64,000 bases of DNA from Pseudomonadota bacterium. Lineage in GTDB: Bacteria > Pseudomonadota > Gammaproteobacteria > Steroidobacterales > Steroidobacteraceae. The notes under the pieces were generated by a model. It was given only the letters and a program-made list of their open reading frames with translations. It was not told the DNA's origin and did not search any database. The stretch's first letter is position 1. Each line of letters starts with the position of its first letter. Location: positions 1 through 64,000 of the forward strand of contig JANYAE010000058.1 in NCBI GenBank assembly GCA_025355105.1, in the 5' to 3' direction. Positions 43,901 through 51,945 of this stretch are shown here, in pieces. A program made the position numbers and the translations under genes.

Positions 43901-44959
43901 CAGCCGGATCGCCGGCGAGCGCAGCGACGCCGCCGTCAGCGCGCCGTCCTGCCAGTCGCTCTCGAACTCGAACTCGCCGCGGCGCCAGCCGTCACGCCCA
44001 GGGTCGATCGTCAGGTCGTGGCCGGCTGCCGTCCAGCGCGTGCCCGCGTGCCGGACACTGACGACGCCGGCCAGCACCGCGAGGTGTCCGGCTGCGGCGC
44101 CGGCGAGCGCCGGCGTCGCGACCTCGCGCAGGTCCAGCTGCGTCTCGAGGTGACCGAGCACGCTGCCGCGGCCGCCGGCGGTGAGCGCGAGGTCGCCGTG
44201 GCCGCCGACCGGCAGCCACGGCCATTGCGGCCAGAACGCACTCCAGCCGGCGAGCACGGCACCCTTGAGCGTGACCTGGGCGTGCCAGTCAAGCGCCGCC
44301 GGCGTCGCGAGTTCGCCTTCGAGCGCCGCATCGACGTCGAAGCGCGTGCCGAGCGCCTCGGGCAGCGGCACGCGGCCGCTGAGCGTCAGGGCGCGCGGGT
44401 CGCGCTCGAGGTCCAGGCTGACGCGGTCGACGCGCCAGGTGCGGCCCTCGCGCCGCACGTCCTGCACCCAGACCGTCGCGTTCTCGATCCGCACGTGACC
44501 CACCGGCAGCTCGCCGAGCCCGAGGTGGGCGCCGCCATCGGCGGCCGCGACCGCGCCCTGGCCGCGCAGCTCGACGCCGGTTGAACTCAGGAACAGGTAG
44601 ATCCGCGCGCCATCGAGCACCACGCGGCCGGAGGCCAGCCGCCCGGTGCGCAGCGCCCGCCACAGGTCGAAGCCGACACGGCCGGCGCCGGCCGTGACCA
44701 GCGCGTCGTGCTGCCCCGGCACCGTGACGCGCGCGTCGCGGAACACGAGCTCGGGTCCATAGAGACCGAGCCGCACGTCGAGCTTGGCGAAGGAGAACTC
44801 GAGCCCGGTCAGGCGCTGCACCCGCGCGACGAGCTCGGGGCCGAGCCCGGGCGAGTGCTCGAGCCACAGCCTCAGGGCCCCGACCGCAATCGCGAGCAGC
44901 ACGACGAGGCCGCCGAAAACGGCCGCGCTCCACTTCCAGATCGTGCGTGCCCGGCTCAT
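40973..44959 (-). CDS. yhdP: YhdP-family AsmA-like envelope protein
   Basis: This 1328-residue protein has an N-terminal transmembrane anchor (WSAAVFGGLVVLLAIAVGAL) followed by a long repeating beta-groove region typical of AsmA-like proteins (TIGR02099). Family segments include PPKTMAWLDRAFLAGHVPQA and GRVLGLLSVAALPRRLTLDF near the C-terminus. YhdP helps move phospholipids from the inner to the outer membrane. It follows rng by 10 bases, in the maf-rng-yhdP-nit-tldD chain. Confidence 0.95.
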   Translation of the reverse strand: MSRARTIWKWSAAVFGGLVVLLAIAVGALRLWLEHSPGLGPELVARVQRLTGLEFSFAKLDVRLGLYGPELVFRDARVTVPGQHDALVTAGAGRVGFDLWRALRTGRLASGRVVLDGARIYLFLSSTGVELRGQGAVAAADGGAHLGLGELPVGHVRIENATVWVQDVRREGRTWRVDRVSLDLERDPRALTLSGRVPLPEALGTRFDVDAALEGELATPAALDWHAQVTLKGAVLAGWSAFWPQWPWLPVGGHGDLALTAGGRGSVLGHLETQLDLREVATPALAGAAAGHLAVLAGVVSVRHAGTRWTAAGHDLTIDPGRDGWRRGEFEFESDWQDGALTAASLRSPAIRLEGLAALVSLLPEGAVREAGSAFAPRGALTLVDLKTARGTAAGEWHIDGGLRFTGLGFGPWRSLPGLGGLDGELVASGTSGRVQLRSDRFTLALPTVLKDPVGADSVAATVDWWWRPDGWRFAADGVRSRSPDASTSGYARFWLPADADESPRLVLDFQVRNVDARAASKYLPARSIPPKTMAWLDRAFLAGHVPQARIEFAGDVTRFPFRGGGGLFRVRLKYEGIRLHYQDNFADIEDAAGEAEFRNEGFSIKGDGATIGGLSVREPVVRLADYRDAELVARARAEGDVKDALHFLQSSPIGPKLGEFFMKVSGSGPFSAHVALDFPFRQFALRTINVDGQLERTTARIPGLDEEIQNLAGRFALHDRELDVPQLNGTVLDGPLKLRARTVAGASGLAGDRVLVIDGSGRAAAARLQPLLGITHGRWLSGGADWRLQARLPRLEWRPDTEALPEDAPLDALPQIKDVEIRHLPATVRLDAGLTGLEINLPEPLAKDADEARALRVDLTIDPGLAADAPRLPPAFRRRDLARPPSIVARLALGTDSGALEWRREDEWHLTRGTLHMGSGSAQLKDSAGVWIEGRMEEYDLSAWLRVKLSEGTSHALSDVLKGGTVAVDRFGIFGFAFPDVTLTLEGRGEAWHAAVDGPSARGQIVVPWQLPGSDALTLDMERLVLGERTASAGDSDDRSDPTQLPAMAIRVKSLEIQKRRFGSLEAHLSRTAEGLQLDRATLKGNSFEASGRGSWTLAGNGQATQVSLTLDSTDLLDTLNAWGFAPTLTGHAGHATAELHWRGGIDDEVFGRLAGHVKLSVEQGQVMAVDPGAGRVLGLLSVAALPRRLTLDFRDLTDKGFAFDTIHGDFELRDGNAYTSNLVLKGPAAEIGVVGRTGLKARDYDQTAKVAGHIGGSVAAAGAVFGGPAVGAALLLFSTVFKEPLSGLTRGYYRITGGWDEPKVERIGASQAKEAAENAAAEGGPR

Positions 44960-44969
44960 GGAGGGTCGC

Positions 44970-46439
44970 CTACAGCAGCACCACGTCGTACTGGTCCTGG
45001 GCGTAGAGCGCCTCGGTCTGCAGTCGGATCGGCTTGCCCACCAGCACTTCGAGCTCGCCGAGCGCCGCCGATTCCTCGTCCAGCAACAGCTCGATGACGT
45101 CCTGGTGCGCGAGCACCATCAGCCCCTGCACCTCGAACTGGCGCGCCTGGCGGACGATCTCGCGGAAGATCTCGTAGGCCACCGTCTCGGGAGTCTTGAC
45201 GTAGCGCCGACCCTCGCAGGTCGGGCACGGGCAGCACAGCAGGTGCTCGAGGCTCTCGCGGGTGCGCTTGCGGGTCATCTCGACCAGGCCGAGCGGCGAC
45301 ACCGACGAAATGTGCGTGCGCGCATGGTCGGTCGCCAGGCTCTTCTCGAGCGCTTGCAGCACCTGGCGGCGGTGGTCCTCGTCCTGCATGTCGATGAAGT
45401 CGATGATGATGATGCCGCCGAGGTTCCTGAGCCGCAGCTGCCGCGCGATCGCGACCGCGGCCTCGAGATTGGTGCGGAAGATCGTGTCCTCGAGGTTGCG
45501 GTGGCCGACGAAGGCGCCGGTGTTGACGTCGATCGTCGTCATCGCCTCGGTCTGGTCGATGATCAGGTAGCCGCCGGACTTCAGCGGCACCTTGCGGTCG
45601 AGCGCCTTCTGGACCTCGTCCTCGACGCCGTACAGGTCTAAGATCGGCCGGTTGCCGCGATAGAGCTCGATCTTCGACTCCGACTCCGGCATGAACGTGC
45701 GCGCGAACTCGAGCATCCGCGCGTGCGCCGCCGGCGCGTCGACCTGCACCCGCTCGACGTCCTGACCGAGCAGGTCGCGCAGCATGCGCACGTGCAGCGG
45801 CAGGTCCTCGTGGACCATCTGGCCGGCAGCAGCGGCGAGGCCGGCCTGCGCCACGAGCTCCCACAGACGCTGCAGGAACAGCATGTCGGCCCGCAGCGCC
45901 TCGGGCACCACGCCCTCGGCGACGGTGCGGATGATGTAGCCGCCCGGACGCTCGCCGGGCATGAAGGATTCGACCAGCGTGCGCAGCCGCGCCCGCTCGA
46001 CCTCGTCCTCGATCCGCGCCGAGACGCCGACGCCGTGGCCCTGCGGCATGTAGACGAGGTAGCGCGACGGCAGCGTGATGAAGGTCGTGAGCCTCGCGCC
46101 CTTGGTGCCGAGCGGGTCCTTGAGCACCTGCACCAGCAGCTCGTCGCCCTCGCTGACCGCGGCGCGGATGTCGTCGGTGCGCGGCGCCTCGAACTCGGCG
46201 TCGACGTCGTCGCGGCGCGCGATATCGGAGACGTGCAGAAACGCGGTGCGATCGAGGCCGACGTCGATGAACGCCGCCTGCATGCCGGGCAGCACGCGCG
46301 ACACGCGGCCCTTGTAGATGTTGCTGGTGATGCCGCGGCGGTTGGCGCGCTCGATATGCACTTCCTGCAGCACGCCGTTCTCGAGGAACGCGGCGCGGCT
46401 CTCCCGCGGCGTCACGTTGACGAGGATCTCGGCGGTCAA
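44970..46439 (-). CDS. rng: Ribonuclease G
   Basis: This 489-residue endoribonuclease processes 16S rRNA and degrades mRNA. It has an N-terminal S1 domain (GITSNIYKGRVSRVLPGMQA, FIDVGLDRTAFLHVSDI), catalytic metal-binding segments (TTIDVNTGAFVG, IIIIDFIDMQDEDHRRQVL) and a zinc-link (CPCPTCEGRRYVK). The length fits RNase G rather than the much longer RNase E. The TTG start at 46439 overlaps the maf stop (TTGA) and has GGAGGAGG upstream. The ORF-track start at 46856 is a maf shadow. Confidence 0.96.
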   Translation of the reverse strand: MTAEILVNVTPRESRAAFLENGVLQEVHIERANRRGITSNIYKGRVSRVLPGMQAAFIDVGLDRTAFLHVSDIARRDDVDAEFEAPRTDDIRAAVSEGDELLVQVLKDPLGTKGARLTTFITLPSRYLVYMPQGHGVGVSARIEDEVERARLRTLVESFMPGERPGGYIIRTVAEGVVPEALRADMLFLQRLWELVAQAGLAAAAGQMVHEDLPLHVRMLRDLLGQDVERVQVDAPAAHARMLEFARTFMPESESKIELYRGNRPILDLYGVEDEVQKALDRKVPLKSGGYLIIDQTEAMTTIDVNTGAFVGHRNLEDTIFRTNLEAAVAIARQLRLRNLGGIIIIDFIDMQDEDHRRQVLQALEKSLATDHARTHISSVSPLGLVEMTRKRTRESLEHLLCCPCPTCEGRRYVKTPETVAYEIFREIVRQARQFEVQGLMVLAHQDVIELLLDEESAALGELEVLVGKPIRLQTEALYAQDQYDVVLL

Positions 46440-47032
46440 GCGGCCTCCTCCGTATTCCACAGCCGCACGCCCGCGGCGGCCAGCAGCGTCGCGGTCTCGG
46501 CGAGCGGTAGTCCCATGACGCCGGAGTAGCTGCCCGCGAGGCGCGTGATGAAGGTCGCGGCGAGCCCCTGGATCGCATAGCCGCCGGCCTTGCCGCGCGG
46601 CTCGCCGCTGGCCCAGTAGCGGCGGCAGTCCGCGTCGCTGAGCGCCCGGAAAGTGACCTCGCTGACCGACAGCGCGGCGCCGATGCCGGCGGCGCTGCGC
46701 ACCGCGACCGCGGTCAGCACGCGGTGCGTGCGCCCGGCGAGCGTCGACAGCATCCGCACGCCGTCTGTCTGATCCTCGGGCTTGCCGAAGAGTTCCGCGC
46801 CGAGCACGACCGCGGTGTCGGCCGCCAGCACCGGCCGCGACGGGTCGGCCGCCCACGCGGCCTCGGCCTTGTCCGCGGCGAGGCGGGCGACGTAGGCCTC
46901 AGGCCGTTCCCGCGGCCGCAGGCGCTCGTCGAGGTCGGTGGCCCGCACGAGGTGCCGCACGCCGATCTGCTCGAGCAGCTGGCTGCGGCGCGGGGAGGCA
47001 GAGGCGAGCGTGATGGCGTCGTACGGGGTCAT
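46436..47032 (-). CDS. maf: Maf-family nucleotide pyrophosphatase
   Basis: This 198-residue protein hydrolyses non-canonical or m5UTP/dTTP-type nucleoside triphosphates. Motifs are ITLASASPRRSQLLEQIGV, VLAADTAVVLGAELFGKPED, SEVTFRALSDADCRRYWASG and GKAGGYAIQGLAATFI. The context with rng fits YhdE, the dTTP/UTP pyrophosphatase type. The ATG at 47032 (MTPYDAITLASAS) is used; upstream residues in the longer ORF are unsupported. Confidence 0.94.
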   Translation of the reverse strand: MTPYDAITLASASPRRSQLLEQIGVRHLVRATDLDERLRPRERPEAYVARLAADKAEAAWAADPSRPVLAADTAVVLGAELFGKPEDQTDGVRMLSTLAGRTHRVLTAVAVRSAAGIGAALSVSEVTFRALSDADCRRYWASGEPRGKAGGYAIQGLAATFITRLAGSYSGVMGLPLAETATLLAAAGVRLWNTEEAA

Positions 47033-47165
47033 GGCTGCGCCGCCCGGGCGCGAACTTGCGGGGAGGTTCCGAGCATAGCGTGGCAGCGGCGGCGCCGGCA
47101 GGTAATTGGCCACAGATTCCAAGGCTTACGAGCGCGCGGACAGCGCACGGCGGGCCGGGGACGAA

Positions 47166-47636
47166 TCATTCGCGGTGGTACGGGTGACCCTTCAGCAGGC
47201 TGATCACGCGGTACAGCTGCTCGGCCAGCAACACCCGCACCAGCCCGTGCGGGAAGGTGAGCGCGGACAGCGACAGCCGCTCGTCAGCCCGCGCCAGGCA
47301 GTCCGGCGCGAGCCCGTCCGGTCCGCCGATCAGGAACGCGAGGTCGCGCCCGTCGCGCAGGCGCGCGGCCCACCAGCGCGACAGGGCCGCGGTGTCGAGC
47401 GTCCGCCCGCCGACATCAAGCGCCACCACCCAGGCCCGCGGCGGCAGCGCCGCCAGCATTCGCTCGCCCTCGCCCTTGACCGCGCGGCCGGCGGCACCCT
47501 GCGCCGTGCCGCGCGCGACCGCGATCTCGACCAGTTCGAGCGGCGTCTCCGGGGGCAGGCGCCGCTGGTACTCGGCGAACCCGGCGCCGATCCACGCCGG
47601 CAGCTTGGTCCCGGCCGCGACCAGGCGGAGCTTCAC
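47166..47636 (-). CDS. rlmH: 23S rRNA pseudouridine-1915 N3-methyltransferase
   Basis: This 156-residue SPOUT methyltransferase modifies pseudouridine 1915 in helix 69 of 23S rRNA. Motifs are LRLVAAGTKLPAWIGAGFAE, LAFLIGGPDGLAPDCLARAD (SAM-binding knot) and SALTFPHGLVRVLLAEQLYR, with the C-terminal KGHPYHRE typical of the family. GTG at 47636 is used. In most relatives it follows rsfS directly; here an 8-kb island separates them. Confidence 0.96.
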   Translation of the reverse strand: MKLRLVAAGTKLPAWIGAGFAEYQRRLPPETPLELVEIAVARGTAQGAAGRAVKGEGERMLAALPPRAWVVALDVGGRTLDTAALSRWWAARLRDGRDLAFLIGGPDGLAPDCLARADERLSLSALTFPHGLVRVLLAEQLYRVISLLKGHPYHRE

Positions 47637-47774
47637 GACGGACTCGCCGGACCGGCAGGTCTCAGGCCATGGGGCAGGACGATCACGGCGCACACCTCGG
47701 ACTGCGGCGGCCGCGTGGGCGGCCCGGGCGGATTATCGGCCGGCGACGCGGCCGGCGCAGCGTGGACTGCCCGC

Positions 47775-49298
47775 TCAGCCGGCGCGGCGCAGCGGATCGA
47801 CGCCGAGCGCCGCCGCGAGCAGCGCAGCCGGGGTCACCGCGGCGCGCTCGAAGCGGCCGCCGATCCTGCCGTCGCGCAGCATCAGGATCCGGTCGCTGAG
47901 CTCGATCAGCTCGACCAGCTCGCTCGAGACCAGCAGTATCGCAGTGCCGGCGGCGGTGAGCCGGTCGATCAGCGCGTAGATCTCGCGCTTCGCGCCGATA
48001 TCGATGCCGCGCGTCGGCTCGTCAAGCATCACGACGCGCGGCCGGGTCATCAGCACCTTGCCGAGCACGACCTTCTGCTGGTTGCCTCCGGAGAGCCGTC
48101 CGACGACGGAGTCGAGGCCGGTGGCCCGGATCTGCAGCGCGCCGAACCAGTGCCTGTTGGCCGCGGCCTCGGCGGCCTGCTGGATCACGCCGGCCCGCGA
48201 CAGCGCACGCAGCGAGGCCAGCGACAGGTTGAAGCCGACCGACTCCTCGAGCAGCAGCCCGAAGCGACGCCGGTCCTCGCTCACCAGCGCGAGTCCCGCG
48301 GCGAGCGCAGCGCGTGGATCGCCGGCCGGCAAGCGCTGCCCGCCGACGGTCACCTCGCCGGCGCGGCGGCGACCGGCGGCACCGTAGAGGTGCATCAGCA
48401 GCTCGCTGCGCCCCGAGCCCATCAGCCCGCCGACGCCGAGCACCTCGCCGGCGCGCAGCTCGAAGCCGATGTCCGCAAGCCGCGGCGCGCCGTCCTCGCC
48501 GTCGACCGCGAGCCCGTTCACCGCGAGCAGCGTCGCGCCCGGTGCCTGCGGCACGCGGCGGTCGCGCTCGGTGAGCTCACGTCCGACCATGTGGCGCACG
48601 ACTGCGGCTTCGTTCGCCTCGACGCCCGCAAGCGTGCAGACGCTGCGGCCGTCGCGCAGCACGCTCACCCGGTCGGCGATCCGGAACAGCTCCTCGAGCC
48701 GGTGCGAGATGTAGATGCAGGCGATGCCGCGGGCGCGGAGCTCGCGCAGGACGCCGAGCAGTCGCTCCACCTCGTGCCCGGCAAGCGCCGCGGTCGGCTC
48801 GTCGAGGATCAGGATGCGCGACTCGCGGGCCAGCGCCTTGACGATCTCGACGAGCTGCTTCTGGCCGATGCCGAGCGAGCCCATCGGCGCCGCCGGGTCA
48901 AGCGCCACGCCGAATCGTGCCCGCGCCTCGGCGGCGCGCGCGAGCGCGCGCCGGCGGTCGACGAGCACGCCCCAGCGCCGCGGCTCCTGGCCGAGGCAGA
49001 TGTTGTCGGCGACGCTGAGCTCGTCGACGCAGGTGAGCTCCTGGTGGATGACGGCGATACCCGCGGCACTCGCGTCGCGGCTCGAGCGGAAGCGCGCCTC
49101 GGACCCGGCCACGCTGATGCGTCCCTGGTAGCTGCCGTACGGATGGCTGCCAGACAGCAGCTTGATCAGGGTGCTCTTGCTGGCGCCGTTCTCGCCGCAG
49201 AGCGCGTGGATCTCGCCGGCGCGCAGCTCGAAGCCGACGTCGTCGAGTGCCGGGACGCCACCGAAGCGCTTGGTCAGGTGCTCGGCGACGAGCATCAT
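47775..49298 (-). CDS. Ribose/sugar-type ABC transporter ATPase with two nucleotide-binding domains
   Basis: This 507-residue protein has the RbsA/XylG layout of two fused ABC domains. The first has a Walker A reading GENGASKST (residues about 36-44), where the glycine before lysine is serine, plus signature and Walker B in SLGIGQKQLVEIVKALARES and ILILDEPTAAL. The second has the degenerate P-loop GLMGSGRSELL usual in this family, LSGGNQQKVVLGKVL and VVMLDEPTRGID. It powers import by the adjacent permease. The start overlaps the permease stop (ATGA). Confidence 0.92.
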   Translation of the reverse strand: MMLVAEHLTKRFGGVPALDDVGFELRAGEIHALCGENGASKSTLIKLLSGSHPYGSYQGRISVAGSEARFRSSRDASAAGIAVIHQELTCVDELSVADNICLGQEPRRWGVLVDRRRALARAAEARARFGVALDPAAPMGSLGIGQKQLVEIVKALARESRILILDEPTAALAGHEVERLLGVLRELRARGIACIYISHRLEELFRIADRVSVLRDGRSVCTLAGVEANEAAVVRHMVGRELTERDRRVPQAPGATLLAVNGLAVDGEDGAPRLADIGFELRAGEVLGVGGLMGSGRSELLMHLYGAAGRRRAGEVTVGGQRLPAGDPRAALAAGLALVSEDRRRFGLLLEESVGFNLSLASLRALSRAGVIQQAAEAAANRHWFGALQIRATGLDSVVGRLSGGNQQKVVLGKVLMTRPRVVMLDEPTRGIDIGAKREIYALIDRLTAAGTAILLVSSELVELIELSDRILMLRDGRIGGRFERAAVTPAALLAAALGVDPLRRAG

Positions 49299-50233
49299 CG
49301 CCCGCGGCGCCAGTTGTCGGCGAGCACGGCGGTCACGATCACGAGTCCCGTCACCACCCGTTTGACGGGTTCCGAGGCGCCCATCTGCACGAGCCCGGCC
49401 TCGAGGGTCGCGATGATCAGCACGCCGAGCAGGCTGCGCGCGACCGAGCCGCGCCCGCCCAGCAGGCTGGTGCCGCCGACCACGACCGCCGCGATCACCG
49501 AGAGCTCGAAGCCGACGCCTGCGTTCGGGTCCGCCGAGCCGAGCCGCGAGCAGTTGACCACCGCCGCGAGCCCGGTGAGCGCGCCGAGCACGGCGTGCGC
49601 CCACAGGCGCGGCCGGTCGACGGCGATGCCCGAGATCGCCGCCGCCTCGCTGTTGGCGCCGACCGCGATCAGGTGGCGGCCGAACACCGTGTACGACAAC
49701 GCCGCTTGCCCGAGCGCGACGGCCGCGAGCGCCAGCAGGAACGCCGGCGAGACGATCCAGCCGGCGATCGGCGTGCCGATGCCCTCGATCGCGGGTCCGA
49801 TGTACTTGGTCTGCGACTCGGTCGCGAGGAACGCGAGACCGCGGGCCACCTCGAGCATGCCGAGCGTGACGATGAACGACGGCAGTCTGAGCTTGACGCT
49901 GATCAGGCCACTGACACCGCCGAGCGCGACGCCGACCCCGAGCGACAGCGCCATCGCAGCGGGCAGGCCCCAGCCCCAGTCGGCCATGGCGACACCGACC
50001 ACCGCGCCGCACAGGCCGAGCAGCGAGCCGACCGAGAGGTCGATGCCGCCCGTGACCATCAGCAGCGTCATGCCGGTCGCGGTCAGCAGCAGCGCCGGGA
50101 TGCGGTTCGCGACCGAACCGAAGCTCGCTGCGCTGAGGAAGCCCGTGCTCAGCTGGCCGAACAGCAGCAGCAGGCCGCCCCACACCACGAGCAGCACGAG
50201 GAGGTCTGAGGCCCGTCCCACCCGGATGCGCAT
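49295..50233 (-). CDS. Ribose/sugar-type ABC transporter permease
   Basis: This 312-residue membrane protein is an RbsC-like BPD_transp_2 permease with about eight to ten helices. Family segments are IPALLLTATGMTLLMVTGGI, DLSVGSLLGLCGAVVGVAMA, GVGFELSVIAAVVVGGTSLL and GGRGSVARSLLGVLIIATLE. It forms the channel of the importer and lies between the ATPase and binding-protein genes; its start is 13 bases after the binding-protein stop. Confidence 0.94.
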   Translation of the reverse strand: MRIRVGRASDLLVLLVVWGGLLLLFGQLSTGFLSAASFGSVANRIPALLLTATGMTLLMVTGGIDLSVGSLLGLCGAVVGVAMADWGWGLPAAMALSLGVGVALGGVSGLISVKLRLPSFIVTLGMLEVARGLAFLATESQTKYIGPAIEGIGTPIAGWIVSPAFLLALAAVALGQAALSYTVFGRHLIAVGANSEAAAISGIAVDRPRLWAHAVLGALTGLAAVVNCSRLGSADPNAGVGFELSVIAAVVVGGTSLLGGRGSVARSLLGVLIIATLEAGLVQMGASEPVKRVVTGLVIVTAVLADNWRRGR

Positions 50234-50246
50234 GAGCCCGCGGCGC

Positions 50247-51179
50247 TCAGCGCGTGACGAGGTCGACGGTGGTCGCGCGATCGGCGCCCGGCTTGCCGTC
50301 CTTGAGCGCCTGCAGCGCGAGCTCGATGCCAGATACCGCCAGCAAGTCGGCGTGCTGGTCGGCGGTGGCGAGCACGCGGCCGTCGGCGAGCAGCGGCCTG
50401 ATCGCGGCGATGTCGTCGAAGCCCGCGACCAGCACGGCGCGCGAGCGGCCGGCGGCGGCCACCGCGGCCGCGGCGCCGATGGCCATGTTGTCGTTGGCGC
50501 ACAACAGCGCCTTGAGGCCGGGGTGCGCGCTCAGCAGGTTGGCGGCGACGCCGTTCGCCTTGTCCATTTCCCAGGCGCCGCTCTGCACCGCGACGATCTT
50601 GAGGCCGGCGGCCTGCATCGCATCCTCGAAGCCGGCGCGCCGCTGCTGGCCGTTGTAGGCGGTCGTCACGCCCTCGATGATCGCCACCTCGTCGCCTGCC
50701 GTCAGCTTCGCGGCGAGCGCGAGCCCGACGCGCCGCGCGCCCTCGCGGTTGTCGGGGCCGACGAACGCCGCCGTCAGCCCCGCCTGGCGCACGACCTCGG
50801 CGTCGAGACGGTTGTCGATGTTGACGATCACCACGCCCCGGTCCTGCGCGCGCTTGAGCGCCGGGACCAGCGCCTTGGAGTCGGCCGGCGCGATTACGAT
50901 CGCCGCCGCGCCCTGCGCGACCGCCTGCTCGACGAGGTTCACCTGCTCGTTGAGGTCGGTCTCGTTCTTGATGCCGGAGACCAGCAGCTCGTAGTCCGCC
51001 GCGTGCTCGGCCTGGTGGTGGGTCGCGCCTTGCGCCATGGTCGCGAAGAAGTCGTTGGCGAGCGACTTCATGACGAGCGCGACCCGGGGCCGCGCGCCGG
51101 CGGCGGCCTGCGGCGCCGGCGCCGGCCGGCAGGCGGTCGCCGCGACCAGCACCGCGAGGCTGAGCAGGATCTTGCGCAT
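50247..51179 (-). CDS. Ribose/sugar-type ABC transporter substrate-binding lipoprotein
   Basis: This 310-residue protein is a periplasmic binding protein of the RbsB type (Peripla_BP_4). It starts with a lipoprotein-like signal (LSLAVLVAATAC) and continues with VALVMKSLANDFFATMAQGA, AQGAAAIVIAPADSKALVPA, VVIVNIDNRLDAEVV and GLKALLCANDNMAIGAAAAV. Its neighbours (ribokinase, nucleoside hydrolase) suggest ribose or a nucleoside as ligand. The ATG at 51179 has AAGGA upstream. It leads the three-gene importer operon. Confidence 0.92.
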   Translation of the reverse strand: MRKILLSLAVLVAATACRPAPAPQAAAGARPRVALVMKSLANDFFATMAQGATHHQAEHAADYELLVSGIKNETDLNEQVNLVEQAVAQGAAAIVIAPADSKALVPALKRAQDRGVVIVNIDNRLDAEVVRQAGLTAAFVGPDNREGARRVGLALAAKLTAGDEVAIIEGVTTAYNGQQRRAGFEDAMQAAGLKIVAVQSGAWEMDKANGVAANLLSAHPGLKALLCANDNMAIGAAAAVAAAGRSRAVLVAGFDDIAAIRPLLADGRVLATADQHADLLAVSGIELALQALKDGKPGADRATTVDLVTR

Positions 51180-51210
51180 GCCGCGTCCTTTGCCTGTGGC
51201 GCGCCTTGAA

Positions 51211-51230
51211 TTGCGCGATCGATGGTGCAA
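51211..51230. promoter_or_regulatory. 20-bp palindrome, candidate LacI-type operator
   Basis: TTGCGCGATCGATGGTGCAA is an imperfect palindrome with eight of ten positions matching and a central CG, the general form of LacI-family operators. It lies between the divergent importer and phosphoribosyltransferase genes, 32 bases before the binding-protein start. It overlaps a weak minus-strand -10 (CACCAT, 51222-51227), paired at 17 bases with TTGACC (51245-51250). No LacI-type gene is in the window. Confidence 0.5.
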
Positions 51231-51321
51231 GTCTGGCTCCTCATGGTCAAGCCGCATCCATCCGCACCGGCGGTCGCCGCGACGAGCGGCACCGCTGTCT
51301 GCCCGCGCTGACGGCGAGCGC

Positions 51322-51945
51322 ATGTCCGACGTCCACGGCCCCGACCGCTTGTACATCACGGCCGACCAGCTGCTGGCCGATTCTTTTCGGCTCGCGCTCA
51401 AGGTCCTCGACAGCGGCTTTCGGCCGACGCACATCGTCGGCATCTGGCGCGGCGGCACGCCGGTCGGCATCGCCGTGCAGGAACTGCTCGACTTCTGTGG
51501 CGTCAAGACCGACCACATCGCGATCCGCACTTCGCTGTACACCGGCATCGGCACGGCCGCGGCGAGCGTGCAAGTCCACGGCCTCGGCTACATCGTCGGT
51601 CAGGTGCACGCGGGCAATGCGCTGCTGATCGTCGACGATGTCTACGACTCCGGCCGCAGCATCCGCCGGGTCATCGACGACCTGCGGCAGGAGTGCGGCG
51701 CCGCGGCTCCTGAGATCCGCATCGCGACCGTCTACTGCAAGCCGAAGAGCGCGCTGCCCTGCGGCGTGCCGCACTACTACCTGCACGAGACCGACCGCTG
51801 GCTGGTGTTCCCGCACGAGCTCGCCGGGCTCACGGTCGAGGAGCTGCTGGCGCACAAGCCCGGCATCGAGGCGATCCGCGAGCGCCTGACGGCGATGCGC
51901 GAGCAGACGCCTGACGGTCTGCCGCCGCGAACTCAGGCGAGATAG
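51322..51945 (+). CDS. Phosphoribosyltransferase, purine salvage type
   Basis: This 207-residue protein has a type I phosphoribosyltransferase core. The PRPP-binding signature is ALLIVDDVYDSGRSIRRVID and the substrate-side loop is HIVGIWRGGTPVGIAVQELL. Such enzymes join a purine base with PRPP to form the nucleotide; base specificity (hypoxanthine, guanine or xanthine) is not clear. It starts at ATG 51322, is divergent from the importer operon, and converges on the purine permease gene with a 13-base overlap at the 3' ends. Confidence 0.88.
   Translation: MSDVHGPDRLYITADQLLADSFRLALKVLDSGFRPTHIVGIWRGGTPVGIAVQELLDFCGVKTDHIAIRTSLYTGIGTAAASVQVHGLGYIVGQVHAGNALLIVDDVYDSGRSIRRVIDDLRQECGAAAPEIRIATVYCKPKSALPCGVPHYYLHETDRWLVFPHELAGLTVEELLAHKPGIEAIRERLTAMREQTPDGLPPRTQAR

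Noticed and set aside
47106-51209. 1367-codon plus-strand ORF across the ABC transporter operon
   Set aside because: Longest ORF in the window, but it lies antisense to rlmH and three clear importer genes and has no domain; high GC removes stop codons.
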